DNA from: Ruania suaedae
GTDB taxonomy: Bacteria; Actinomycetota; Actinomycetes; Actinomycetales; Beutenbergiaceae
Length of the DNA: 64,000 nt
Direction: 5' to 3'
Assembly: GCF_021049265.1 (NCBI RefSeq)
Contig: NZ_CP088018.1
Location: 1,364,001-1,428,000, forward strand
This document shows, in pieces, positions 38,862 to 47,198 of the stretch. The notes under the pieces were generated by a model. It worked only from the letters and a program-made list of their open reading frames with translations, made no database searches and was not told where the DNA came from. Position 1 is the stretch's first letter. Each line of letters begins with the position of its first letter. Made by a program: the position numbers and the translations under genes.

Positions 38862-40079
38862 TCAGTCCTCGGCCCCTGGACGCAGCGCGCGAACGCGGAT
38901 CGTCGCCTCCATGGCCTCCAGCCGGGCGATCGTGTCCGCCGGCAGGTCGCTGCCGACGTCGGTGACGACGTAGCCGGTCGAACCGGATGTGCTCAGGGTC
39001 TGACGCTCGATGTTGACCCCCGCGCTCGAGAGCGTCTGGTTGACCGCCGCCAGCACGCCCGGGACGTTGTGGTGCAGGTGCGCGATCCGCAGCGTCTCCT
39101 GATCGGGCCGGTCCAGAATGAGGGCGGGCAGGTTCACACTGAGCGCTGTGGCCCCGTTCTCGAGGTAGTCGCGCAGCTTGCCGGCCACGAACGTGCCGAT
39201 GTCCTGCTGAGCCTCCTCGGTCGACCCGCCGACATGCGGGGTGAGGATCACGTTCGGCAGGTCCCGCAGCTCGGAGTCGAACGCGTCGCCCTGGCTCTTG
39301 GGCTCGTGCGGGAACACATCGACCGCGGCACCGGCGATGCGGCCCTCGAGCACCTCCCGGCGCAGCGCGGCGTAGTCCACCAGGAACCCGCGGGAGAGAT
39401 TGAGGAAGATCGCGCCGGCCTTCATACGACCGAACTGGCCGGCCCCGAACATCCCGGCGTTCCCGGCGCGGCCGTCGACATGGAGCGTCACCACGTCGGC
39501 CTCGTCCAGCAGCGCGTCCAGGCTGGGCATCCGCCGTGCATTGCCCAGCGCCAGCTTCTCGGCGGTGTCGTAGAAGATCACCCGCATGCCGAGCGCCTCG
39601 GCCACGACCGAGAGCTGGGTGCCGATGTTGCCGTAGCCGACGATGCCCAGCGTGCGGCCGCGCACCTCGTGGGCGCCGCTGGCGGACTTGTCCCAGATCC
39701 CGGCGTGGAGCGACTTGTCCTTCTCGGTCAGCCGCCGGGTCAGCGCGATGATCTCGGCGAGCGCGAGTTCGACCACCGATCGGGTGTTCGAGAACGGGGC
39801 GTTGAACGCCGCCACGCCCGCCTCGGCCGCAGCGCGCAGGTCGATCTGGTTGGTGCCGATGCAGAACGCGCCCACGGCCAGCAGGTCAGGGGCGTTCTCG
39901 AGCACGCGCTGGGTGAGGTTGGTCTTGGACCGCAGGCCCAGAACCTGGACGCCACGGAGCGCCTCGATCAACTCGTCCTCGTCGAGCGCACCGGGCCGGG
40001 TGCTGACGTCGAAGCCGGAGCCCTGCAGAAGTTCACTGCCGAGGTGATGGATGTTCTCGAGGAGGAGTGCCTTGACCAC
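38862..40079 (-). CDS. serA: D-3-phosphoglycerate dehydrogenase
   Basis: First enzyme of serine synthesis, oxidising 3-phosphoglycerate with NAD. The 405-residue protein is of the short E. coli type: catalytic domain, nucleotide loop GIVGYGNIGTQ, catalytic His in HVGGSTEEAQQDIG, and one C-terminal ACT domain (about residues 330-405, GVLAAVNQTLSSAGVNIE) for serine feedback. It lacks the extra ASB domain of the longer mycobacterial SerA. GTG 40079 is chosen by family alignment (VKALLLENIH); an upstream ATG at 40115 would add 12 doubtful residues. It is 42 bp downstream of helD on the same strand. Confidence 0.95.
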   Translation of the reverse strand: MVKALLLENIHHLGSELLQGSGFDVSTRPGALDEDELIEALRGVQVLGLRSKTNLTQRVLENAPDLLAVGAFCIGTNQIDLRAAAEAGVAAFNAPFSNTRSVVELALAEIIALTRRLTEKDKSLHAGIWDKSASGAHEVRGRTLGIVGYGNIGTQLSVVAEALGMRVIFYDTAEKLALGNARRMPSLDALLDEADVVTLHVDGRAGNAGMFGAGQFGRMKAGAIFLNLSRGFLVDYAALRREVLEGRIAGAAVDVFPHEPKSQGDAFDSELRDLPNVILTPHVGGSTEEAQQDIGTFVAGKLRDYLENGATALSVNLPALILDRPDQETLRIAHLHHNVPGVLAAVNQTLSSAGVNIERQTLSTSGSTGYVVTDVGSDLPADTIARLEAMEATIRVRALRPGAED

Positions 40080-40121
40080 GGCCCCATCGTGCTCCTGCCG
40101 GCGCCGAAGTCCCAATCGTTC

Positions 40122-42359
40122 TCAGGTGCTGGACGCCTCGAGGCCCGCGGGCAGCGGCTCGGTGTGGACCATGTGCAGCCGACGGGTCGGGCGTGTCATC
40201 GCCACGTACAGGTCGCCGGGCCGCCCGGCCTCGGCGAGGATGCGCGCGGGCTCGGCCAGCACCACGACGTCGAACTCGAGCCCCTTGCTCGCCGTCGGAT
40301 CGAGCACCACGACCTCCTGGGTGAGGTCGATCCGCCCATGTCCGCCGAGCGCGTCCACGACGGCGGAGCGCAGCCCGGTCGGCACGATCACGGCCAGGCG
40401 GCCGCCGTCGAGGCGGGCACGCTCCTGGGAGACGACGTCGGCGAGCGTGGTCAGCAGGTCCTCGGCTCGGGAGACCGCGACGGCGTCCGGCACCTCACGT
40501 GCCGAGGTGACCGGCGTCGGGGGATGGTCGGGGTCCGCAGCAGTCATCATGGCGCGGGCGGCCGCCATCACGCTGGCGGGCGTGCGGTAGTTCACGGTGA
40601 GCGTCGAGGTGCGGTACCGGCCGCGCAACGGGCGTTCCAGCATCTGTGACCAGCTGCGTGCACCGGAGCGGCTGGAGGTCTGCGAGACGTCGCCGACGAT
40701 CGTCATCGAGCGGGTGGGGTTGCGCCGCAGCAGGGCGTGCCACGCCATCGGTGAGAGCTCCTGGGCCTCGTCGATGACGACGTGCCCGTAGGTCCACCGG
40801 CGGTCGGCCAGGGCCCGCTCGGCCGTGGTCAGCTCCGGACCCGAGGAGGAGAAGCGTTCGGCGACGGTCTGGGCGTCGATCAGGCCGTCGCCGGCCCCGG
40901 ACTGCTCCAGCATCTCGCGCGCGTACTCGACATCGGCCTCACGCCGGCTCTGATCGGCCTGTGATCTGGAGCGTTCCGCCTCGTCGTCCTCACCGATGCG
41001 TTCGGCCGCCTCGTCCACCAACAGCACGTCCGCCGGCGTCCAGGGTTCGCCGCGCCCGCGCTCGAGCAGCCGGCGATCCCGGGCGGACAGCCGGGGCGCG
41101 GCCTCGGCGAGCCGGTGGGGTTTGGCGTAGAGGTCCTCGAGGAGACCGGTCGCCGACAGCGGCATCCAGCACAGGTTCAGGGCGATCCGGACATCGCGCG
41201 AGCCGCGCAGCTCCTCGATGATGTCGGCGCGGTCGTCCTCTCCCACACCCGGCACCTTCTCCGAGTACTGCGCGGCCAGCGACGAGAGCATGTGACGCAC
41301 GAATGTCACCCGGGCCACATTGTGCGGGGAGCGCGTGCGGCGGGCCCGCTCCTGCGCCCGGCGCACGTCGTCCTCGAGCAGGCGCAGCCGGACCGAGCCG
41401 ACCACGAGGTCCCGCTCGGGCAGCACCCGCTGGCGGGCACGGACGGCTGCCGCGATGATCGAGCTCCACTCACGGCGGCCCTTGATCTCGGCGACCTCGT
41501 CGCTCTCGGTGCCGGTGGCGTCGATCCCCGGCACCAGGTCCGCCATCGTGATCGCGACCACGCCGGTCTCGCCGAGGGAGGGCAGGACCTTCTCGATGTA
41601 GCGCAGGAACACCCGGCTCGGCCCGATCAGCAGCACTCCGGAGCGCTCGATCCGCTGACGGTGGGCGTACAGCAGGTAGGCCGCGCGGTGCAGCGCGACC
41701 GCGGTCTTACCGGTGCCCGGCCCGCCCTCGACAATCAGGACGCCGTCGAGCCCGGAACGGATCACCGCGTCCTGCTCGGCCTGGATGGTGGCGACGATGT
41801 CGCCCATGCGTCCCGTGCGCTGGGCGTTCAGCGCCGAGAGCAGGGCGCCCTCGCCGGACAGCACGACGTCGGTGTCTGCGACGGCGTCCAGATCCAGCAC
41901 GTCGTCCTCGATGCCGACCACCTGGCGGTCCTTGGTCTGCAGGTGCCGGCGCAGCACCACGTCACCGGGATGGGCGGCCGTGGCCTGATAGAAGGCGCGC
42001 GCGGCCGGCGCACGCCAGTCGGTGAGCATCGGCACGTGCTCGGCGTCGGAGAGGCCGAGGCGGCCCACGTAGCGGCGCTCGTCCCCGGCCAGGTCGAGCC
42101 GGCCGAAGACGAGGCGCTCCTCGACCGCGTTGAGCTGGGCGAGCCTGTCCTCGTACAGAGTGGCGAAGGCGTCCCGCTCGGAGCGGTTCTGGTGACTGCC
42201 CGTCGCGCCCGTGCGGCGCACCGCGCCGAGACGGGTGCGGGTGTGCTCGCGCAGGTCGTCGAGACGTGCGTAGACGCGGTCCAGATGCTCCTGTTCGAGC
42301 CGGTGAGCCACCGAGGAGTCCGCCGAGGCAGGATCGGGCACCGCATCGCTAGAGGCCAC
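40122..42359 (-). CDS. helD: HelD/HelR-type RNA polymerase-associated helicase
   Basis: A 745-residue superfamily 1 (UvrD-like) ATPase of the actinobacterial HelD class. It has an N-terminal coiled-coil (about residues 15-50) that reaches into the RNA polymerase secondary channel, Walker A GGPGTGKT at 212-219, Walker B HVVIDEAQELSPMAW, and motif VI VAMTRPTRRL. HelD proteins release stalled or rifamycin-bound RNA polymerase; the HelR subgroup gives rifampicin tolerance. No rifamycin-associated element was seen upstream, so its induction may differ. GTG 42359 has AAAGGGAG 9 nt upstream. Could be mistaken for a DNA repair UvrD, but the long insert and coiled-coil argue for HelD. Confidence 0.88.
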   Translation of the reverse strand: MASSDAVPDPASADSSVAHRLEQEHLDRVYARLDDLREHTRTRLGAVRRTGATGSHQNRSERDAFATLYEDRLAQLNAVEERLVFGRLDLAGDERRYVGRLGLSDAEHVPMLTDWRAPAARAFYQATAAHPGDVVLRRHLQTKDRQVVGIEDDVLDLDAVADTDVVLSGEGALLSALNAQRTGRMGDIVATIQAEQDAVIRSGLDGVLIVEGGPGTGKTAVALHRAAYLLYAHRQRIERSGVLLIGPSRVFLRYIEKVLPSLGETGVVAITMADLVPGIDATGTESDEVAEIKGRREWSSIIAAAVRARQRVLPERDLVVGSVRLRLLEDDVRRAQERARRTRSPHNVARVTFVRHMLSSLAAQYSEKVPGVGEDDRADIIEELRGSRDVRIALNLCWMPLSATGLLEDLYAKPHRLAEAAPRLSARDRRLLERGRGEPWTPADVLLVDEAAERIGEDDEAERSRSQADQSRREADVEYAREMLEQSGAGDGLIDAQTVAERFSSSGPELTTAERALADRRWTYGHVVIDEAQELSPMAWHALLRRNPTRSMTIVGDVSQTSSRSGARSWSQMLERPLRGRYRTSTLTVNYRTPASVMAAARAMMTAADPDHPPTPVTSAREVPDAVAVSRAEDLLTTLADVVSQERARLDGGRLAVIVPTGLRSAVVDALGGHGRIDLTQEVVVLDPTASKGLEFDVVVLAEPARILAEAGRPGDLYVAMTRPTRRLHMVHTEPLPAGLEASST

Positions 42360-42550
42360 GTATCGGCGCTCCCTTTCGTGCTCGGGTCGTGAGGCGACGA
42401 TCTATTATCCACGATGACGCCGGGCTCTCGGGCGCCCGGCGGCGACCGGCGCGGCAGGGTTTCGCTGCGGGTGAACGAGGGAATCGTGAGCACCCGGCCA
42501 CTGTTGCCGCGTGCAGTCAATGGACGTGCTGGGCGAGGCGAAGGATGAGG

Positions 42551-43480
42551 ATGAGCGATCCCCGGGAGCTGTACCGCGTGGTCGAGGACCCGCCGGAGTT
42601 GCACGAGGACGAGTCACCGGTGCTCGTGCACGCCATGCAGGGTTCGATCGATGCCGGCCACGCCGGGCACCTGCTGGCGCGCCACCTCACCGAGAAGCTG
42701 CCGTCGCGGCGGCTGCTGGAGTTCGACGTCGACCGGCTGGTGGACTACCGCTCGCGCCGGCCCGTCATGACCTTCGACGAGGGCACCTGGACCGAGTACG
42801 ACCAGCCCGAGCTCGTCGTCGACCTCGTGCGTGACGACGACGGCGCCCCGATGCTCCTGCTGCACGGGATGGAGCCGGACCTGCAGTGGGAACGATTCGT
42901 GCGTGCCGTCGGCACGGTGGTCGAGGACTACCGCGTGGGGTTGACCATCGGCGTGCACGGGATCCCGATGGGCGTGCCGCACACGCGCCCACTCACGGTG
43001 ACCGCCCACGCCTCGCGCGGGGAGCTGATCGAGGCCTACCCCAACTACTTCTCCCGGGTGCAGGTACCCGGCAGCGCCGCAGCGCTGCTCGAACTGCGGC
43101 TCGGCCAGGAGGGGCGCGATGCGATGGGCTTCGCCGTCAACGTGCCCCACTACCTGGCGCAGTCGGAGTACCCCCAGGCTGCCGCCGAACTGGTCCGGCA
43201 CGTCACGCGCGTGTCCGGGATGAGCCTGCCGGTGGGTGACCTGGAGGCGAGTGGCGCGCAGGTGCGAGGCGAGGTCGACCGCCAGGTGTCGGAGTCGGAG
43301 GAGGTCACCGCCGTCGTCCGGGCGCTGGAGCGCCAGTACGACTCCTTCGTGGAGGCCTCCGACGACGAGACGCGGCAGGCGCTGCGACCGGCGATGGAGG
43401 AGTTGCCCAGCGCCGAGGAGCTCGCGGCCCAGTTCGAGGCCTTCCTGGCCGGCCGGGAGGAGCCCGACGGCGACCGGTGA
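42551..43480 (+). CDS. PAC2 family protein (proteasome assembly chaperone-like)
   Basis: A 309-residue protein of the PAC2 family, whose members resemble eukaryotic proteasome assembly chaperones and archaeal/actinobacterial homologues of unknown role. Family features: LVHAMQGSIDAGHAGHLLARHL, MTFDEGTWTEYDQPELVV, and GVHGIPMGVPHTRPLTVTAHAS. An acidic, helical tail ends the protein. ATG 42551 is preferred because GGCGAAGG lies 6 nt upstream; the ATG at 42545 is too close to it. It is divergent from helD. Any link to the Pup-proteasome is inference only. Confidence 0.88.
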   Translation: MSDPRELYRVVEDPPELHEDESPVLVHAMQGSIDAGHAGHLLARHLTEKLPSRRLLEFDVDRLVDYRSRRPVMTFDEGTWTEYDQPELVVDLVRDDDGAPMLLLHGMEPDLQWERFVRAVGTVVEDYRVGLTIGVHGIPMGVPHTRPLTVTAHASRGELIEAYPNYFSRVQVPGSAAALLELRLGQEGRDAMGFAVNVPHYLAQSEYPQAAAELVRHVTRVSGMSLPVGDLEASGAQVRGEVDRQVSESEEVTAVVRALERQYDSFVEASDDETRQALRPAMEELPSAEELAAQFEAFLAGREEPDGDR

Positions 43481-43743
43481 CCCTGCCGGCCTGCCGGCCT
43501 GCGTGCTGGTCACGGTGATCGACGCCGGACAGTGGCGATCGGACGCGGGTGCGTGCCAGAATTTCGTCGTTGCAGACGTTTCACCACGTACGACCCGGGG
43601 CACGCGCCTGGCGGTGCGGGTCTCACGGCCGACCGGCGGTCCACCGTCGGCCGACCGCGCTGGCGTGCGGCGAAGCATTGCGGCACCACCAGCGGTGGGC
43701 ACAAGGGCCCGCCGACCCACGTCCCCGGAAGGACATGCACGAC
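43481..43743 (+). other. 263-bp region upstream of the cold-shock gene
   Basis: No gene was recognised. Cold-shock mRNAs usually carry a long structured leader, and this space would suit one. A GGAAGGA lies 10 nt before the ATG. No clear -10/-35 pair was found. Confidence 0.4.
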
Positions 43744-43947
43744 ATGGCACAAGGAACCGTCAAGTGGTTCAACGCGGAGAAGGGCTTCGGCTTCATCGCC
43801 CAGGACGGCGGCGGCGACGACGTCTTCGTCCACTACTCCGCCATCCAGTCGGACGGCTACCGCACCCTCGACGAGGCGCAGCGGGTGGAGTTCGAGATCA
43901 CGCAGGGTCCGAAGGGCCCCCAGGCGGAGAGCGTCCGCGCCGTCTGA
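43744..43947 (+). CDS. cspA: Cold-shock protein (CspA family)
   Basis: A 67-residue OB-fold RNA/DNA chaperone that melts mRNA structure. RNP1 is KGFGFI (residues 13-18) and RNP2 is VFVHY (27-31); [20 protein letters not shown] is the standard start. It stands alone, with a long upstream region and a strong terminator after it, which fits the high expression of such genes. Confidence 0.97.
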   Translation: MAQGTVKWFNAEKGFGFIAQDGGGDDVFVHYSAIQSDGYRTLDEAQRVEFEITQGPKGPQAESVRAV

Positions 43948-43954
43948 GCGGATC

Positions 43955-43999
43955 GACGCCGGTGGCCCGTACCCGAGTCGGGTGCGGGCCATCGGCGTC
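43955..43999. terminator. Bidirectional terminator between cspA and the spermidine-synthase-like gene
   Basis: A long nested hairpin: GACGCCG (43955-43961) pairs with CGGCGTC (43993-43999), then GGCCCG with CGGGCC, then CCCG with CGGG around a 3-nt loop. It sits between two convergent genes, 7 bp after the cspA stop. Confidence 0.88.
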
Positions 44000-44010
44000 T
44001 GCGGGTGCAG

Positions 44011-44895
44011 CTAGGACGCCGGCGGCGCGCTCGGGTCCCGCAGCGGTGGGAAGGTGCCCACGAGTTCGCCGAGGCGCCCCCCGACCAGCAGTGTCGCCGG
44101 CACCGGCAGCGTGCGCATCCGCCGGTCGAGGGACGCCTCCGGTAGCGGCGACATCGAGGCGATCACCACGAGGTTGCCGTAGCGGCGGCCCTTGAGGACC
44201 GCAGGTTCGGCGACCACGGCGACGTGCGGGAAGACCTCGAGCACGGTGGCCACCTCGCGACGGGCGTGGTCCAGCGGCGGCCGGTCGGCGGTGTTGAGCA
44301 GGTACACGCCGTGGGCGTCCAGGGCCGCCGCGGCGGCCTGGGTGAACTCGACCGTGCACACGTGCGCGGGTGGTCGCCGCTCGGCGAACACGTCCCGGAC
44401 GATGACGTCCTTGCTCCCGGGATGCACGCCCTCGATCGCCTCCCGCGCGTCCGCGACGCGGATCCGCAGCGCCGGCGAGCGCGGCAGGTCGAACCACTGC
44501 CGGACGTACTCCGCGAGCCGGGCATCGATCTCGACGGCCAGCTGGCGCGAGCCCGGCCAGGTGGCGTCCACCGCGCGGGGGAAGGCACACCCCGCGGCAC
44601 CCAGGTGAACGGCCCGCAGCCGGGCGCCCGGGTCGAACATCTCCTCCAGCGCGGCCATCATCTGTTGCATGTACTCGAACAGCAGCCGGCGGGGGTCGGC
44701 CAGGTCGAGATGGGAGCTCTCGGCCCCGTCGAGCAGCATCATCACGCCCGTCGGATCCGCACTGTCGGTGGTCAGCTCTACCGTGGTCATCGAGGTCGGG
44801 ACGGGACCTGCCGGCAGTGCCTGCACCGCAGCGGTCCCCGTCGAACGCGCGGGGGTGGACGAGCCCCCGCGGCGGGAGGCGGAGCGTCGCGGCAT
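44011..44895 (-). CDS. Spermidine-synthase-like methyltransferase-fold protein
   Basis: A 294-residue protein with the Rossmann fold of spermidine synthases and related methyltransferases. Motif I is VHLGAAGCAFPRAV (Gly-rich loop), the acidic end of strand 2 is LAVEIDARLAEYV, and the segment DVIVRDVFAERRPPAHV corresponds to the D-x-F/Y active-site strand. Aminopropyl-binding residues cannot be confirmed, so polyamine synthesis is not claimed. ATG 44895 lies 7 nt after TACCGT on the minus strand (leaderless). It is divergent from the SOS-controlled HEPN gene. Confidence 0.8.
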   Translation of the reverse strand: MPRRSASRRGGSSTPARSTGTAAVQALPAGPVPTSMTTVELTTDSADPTGVMMLLDGAESSHLDLADPRRLLFEYMQQMMAALEEMFDPGARLRAVHLGAAGCAFPRAVDATWPGSRQLAVEIDARLAEYVRQWFDLPRSPALRIRVADAREAIEGVHPGSKDVIVRDVFAERRPPAHVCTVEFTQAAAAALDAHGVYLLNTADRPPLDHARREVATVLEVFPHVAVVAEPAVLKGRRYGNLVVIASMSPLPEASLDRRMRTLPVPATLLVGGRLGELVGTFPPLRDPSAPPAS

Positions 44896-44902
44896 GGACA
44901 CG

Positions 44903-44908
44903 ACGGTA
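44903..44908 (-). promoter_or_regulatory. Leaderless -10 element of the spermidine-synthase-like gene
   Basis: TACCGT on the minus strand ends 7 nt before the ATG at 44895. Confidence 0.55.
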
Positions 44909-44942
44909 CCGCCCCGCACCTCACCCGCCAGAACGACAGCCC

Positions 44943-44972
44943 TTGACTCCGGTCGAACCGATGTTCGATAAT
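44943..44972 (+). promoter_or_regulatory. Promoter of the HEPN-dinB unit
   Basis: TTGACT (44943-44948) and GATAAT (44967-44972) with an 18-bp spacer, each close to the sigma-70 consensus. The spacer is filled by a perfect LexA box. Confidence 0.75.
44953..44968. promoter_or_regulatory. Perfect LexA (SOS) box of HEPN-dinB
   Basis: TCGAACCGATGTTCGA is an exact match to TCGAAC-N4-GTTCGA and a full palindrome. It overlaps the spacer and -10 of the promoter, so LexA would repress the HEPN gene and dinB together. Confidence 0.92.
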
Positions 44973-45016
44973 GGAAGGGCGGTCGACGAGGAGCACGAGC
45001 GGCAGGAGGTCCCGCC

Positions 45017-45424
45017 ATGGTCGGAACGACAGCAGGGCAGTTGCTGCGCCGAGCGCAGCTCGAACTGGGGCAGGTCCACTCGGACGGCGATCTGGCCGGC
45101 TCCTTCCTGCACGCCCACATGGCGGCGCTGCGCGCGGGCGCCGCGGTGCTGGCCCTCCACCCCGGCCACAGCACCTCACGCTCACGCCGCCGGCAGGTGC
45201 GCAGCGTGTGGGAGCAGCTCGGCGAGTGCGGACCCGAGTGGGAGCCGTGGGCTGCCTACTTCGCGCAGGGGGCAGCGGTTCGGGCAGCGATCGAGACCGG
45301 GCGGCCCGTGGACCTGAGCGCGCACCATGTCGAGGAGGTGGTCGCCGCGGCCACCGACCTGGTCGATCGTGTCGCCCAGGTCGCGCGCGAGCGACAGCCC
45401 AGCGCCCCGGCGTTGGCGTCATGA
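45017..45424 (+). CDS. SAV_6107-type HEPN domain protein
   Basis: A 135-residue, mostly helical protein of the family named after Streptomyces SAV_6107, classed as HEPN. It shows FLHAHMAALRAGAAVLALHP in the second helix. A HEPN nuclease would carry R-x4-6-H; Arg96 and His103 (R-x6-H, in GRPVDLSAHH) give that spacing ahead of the last helix, but whether they are the active pair is not known. AGGAGG lies 7 nt before the ATG. dinB starts 13 bp after its stop, and both sit behind a perfect LexA box. Confidence 0.85.
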   Translation: MVGTTAGQLLRRAQLELGQVHSDGDLAGSFLHAHMAALRAGAAVLALHPGHSTSRSRRRQVRSVWEQLGECGPEWEPWAAYFAQGAAVRAAIETGRPVDLSAHHVEEVVAAATDLVDRVAQVARERQPSAPALAS

Positions 45425-45437
45425 CCGGGGCCCGGCG

Positions 45438-46685
45438 GTGAGCCGTGCACCGCGGAGTGCCGACGCGCGACGCGACTGGGGAGCGGACGACTCCCAGACC
45501 CCGATCCTGCACGTGGACATGGACGCGTTCTTCGCCTCGGTGGAGCTGCTGCAGCGGCCGGAGCTGCGCGGCCGGCCGGTCATCGTCGGCGGGCGCCACC
45601 GGGGGGTGGTCCTGGCGGCGACCTACGAGGCCCGGGCGAGCGGAGTGCACTCGGCGATGCCGATGACGCGCGCCCGCGTGCTGTGCCCGCAGGCGATCGT
45701 GATCCCGCCCGACCACGGCAGGTACCGCGAGATGTCTCGCGGCGTGATGCGCATCCTTGGTGACATCACCCCGGTGATCGAGCCGCTGGGCATCGACGAG
45801 GCGTTTCTCGACGTCTCCGGTGCCCGCCGCCGGCTCGGGCCCCCGGCCGCGATCGCCCAGGCGCTGCGCGCCCGGATCGCCGAGGAGCTGGGACTGCCGG
45901 CATCGGTGGGGATCGCCTCGACGAAGTTCGTGGCGAAGCTCGCCTCGAGCCATGCCAAGCCCGACGGGATGCTGCTCGTGCCGCGCGCCGCGACGGTCGG
46001 GTTCCTGCATTCGCTCCCGGTCGGGGCGCTGTGGGGGGTCGGTGAGAGAACCGAGGCGCACCTCGCTCGGCTGGCGATCCGCACGGTCGCCGACCTGGCG
46101 CACACCCCCGCCGACACCCTGCGAGCGGCGCTGGGGGAGTCCGGTGGCCGGCGGCTGCTCGATCTGGCGTGGGGCCGTGACCCGCGCGCGGTCGAGCCGG
46201 TCCGGCGCGAGAAGTCGATCGGTCATGAGCAGACCTTCGCCGAGAATCTGCGCGCCCGTGGAGATCTGGACGCCGTCCTGCTCGACCAGGCTCACCGGTG
46301 TGCCGCCCGGCTCCGATCAGCCGAGCTGCTCGCCGGCGGTGTCGCGATCAAGGTGCGCGACGCGGACTTCACCACCCTCACCCGCTCCCGGGCGCTGGAC
46401 GCTCCCACGGATGTGGCCCACGAGCTCTATCGCCTCGCACGCCAGCTCCTCGCCGGGGTCTCGGTCCCGGCCGGAGGTGTCCGGCTGCTCGGCCTACGGT
46501 GCGAGTCGCTCACCGAGGCCGCCCGCACCGCCGTCCAGGTCAGGCTCGACGATGCCGGCACCGAACGGCGCGATGCCGAGGTGGCGATGGACCGTATCCG
46601 GCAGCGGTACGGACTGTCCTCGCTGACGGCTGGATCTCTTCTTCCGGTCCCAACTACCGAGAATGCTCGCGGCGACTTATCCTGA
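45438..46685 (+). CDS. dinB: DNA polymerase IV (Y family)
   Basis: A 415-residue translesion polymerase. The catalytic metal residues are Asp27 (HVDMDAFFASVE) and Asp120-Glu121 (GIDEAFLDVS). The thumb HhH motifs and little-finger domain follow. The C-terminal end lacks an obvious beta-clamp-binding QLxLF motif; the tail is short and ends in RGDLS. GTG 45438 is the first in-frame start after the HEPN stop. LexA-controlled with the HEPN gene. Confidence 0.94.
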   Translation: MSRAPRSADARRDWGADDSQTPILHVDMDAFFASVELLQRPELRGRPVIVGGRHRGVVLAATYEARASGVHSAMPMTRARVLCPQAIVIPPDHGRYREMSRGVMRILGDITPVIEPLGIDEAFLDVSGARRRLGPPAAIAQALRARIAEELGLPASVGIASTKFVAKLASSHAKPDGMLLVPRAATVGFLHSLPVGALWGVGERTEAHLARLAIRTVADLAHTPADTLRAALGESGGRRLLDLAWGRDPRAVEPVRREKSIGHEQTFAENLRARGDLDAVLLDQAHRCAARLRSAELLAGGVAIKVRDADFTTLTRSRALDAPTDVAHELYRLARQLLAGVSVPAGGVRLLGLRCESLTEAARTAVQVRLDDAGTERRDAEVAMDRIRQRYGLSSLTAGSLLPVPTTENARGDLS

Positions 46686-46738
46686 TACGAAGACGAACCC
46701 CCGCAGGTGGGGGTACCTGGAACCGATCGGGAGGTGCG

Positions 46739-47113
46739 ATGCCTCTCTCCGAGTACGAGCAGCGCGTGCTGGAGCAGATGGAGCAGCAGTTGCGCTCCGA
46801 CGACCCCAAGCTGGCGAACGCGATCTCCGGCACGGCTGTGCGACGTCCGCGCAATGTCGTGCTCGGGACGCTTCTCGGCCTGGCGGGCGTCGGAATGTTG
46901 GTCGCGGGCGTGGCGACGTCCTACGTCATCCTGGGCATCGTGGGATTTCTGGCGATGTTCGCCGGTGTGATGCTCGCGATCTCGCGCCCACGCGGAGCTG
47001 CTGCGCACGAGACGCACGAGAGCAACGTGCGTCCCTTGAAGCAGAAGACGGACGGATCGTTCATGTCCCGGCTCGAGGAACGCTGGGACAAGCGACGCGA
47101 CGACAGCGGCTGA
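46739..47113 (+). CDS. DUF3040 family membrane protein
   Basis: A 124-residue protein with the DUF3040 start MPLSEYEQRVLEQMEQQL, two membrane helices (about 38-59 and 61-82) and a basic cytosolic tail. The function is unknown; it lies next to dinB and the mraZ cluster across actinobacteria. GGGAGG precedes the ATG. It is separated from dinB by 53 bp and followed by a strong terminator. Confidence 0.9.
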   Translation: MPLSEYEQRVLEQMEQQLRSDDPKLANAISGTAVRRPRNVVLGTLLGLAGVGMLVAGVATSYVILGIVGFLAMFAGVMLAISRPRGAAAHETHESNVRPLKQKTDGSFMSRLEERWDKRRDDSG

Positions 47114-47137
47114 CCGGTTCCCCGGCGGCTGGCATAG

Positions 47138-47182
47138 CCGAGTGCAGCGGTGCCCGTCCCCGACGGCCATCGCTGCGCTCGG
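47138..47182. terminator. Bidirectional terminator after DUF3040
   Basis: A 45-nt hairpin with paired segments CCGAG/CTCGG, GCAGCG/CGCTGC and CCGTC/GACGG and a 3-nt loop, placed between the convergent DUF3040 and transglutaminase genes. Confidence 0.85.
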
Positions 47183-47198
47183 TGTCGCCCGGATCTCG

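Noticed and set aside
38801-38862. Possible CRISPR array
   Set aside because: Units are 8 bp head to tail without spacers, and no cas genes are present; it is a simple sequence repeat.
42360-42550. Rifamycin-associated element upstream of helD
   Set aside because: No 19-bp palindrome of that kind could be found by eye.
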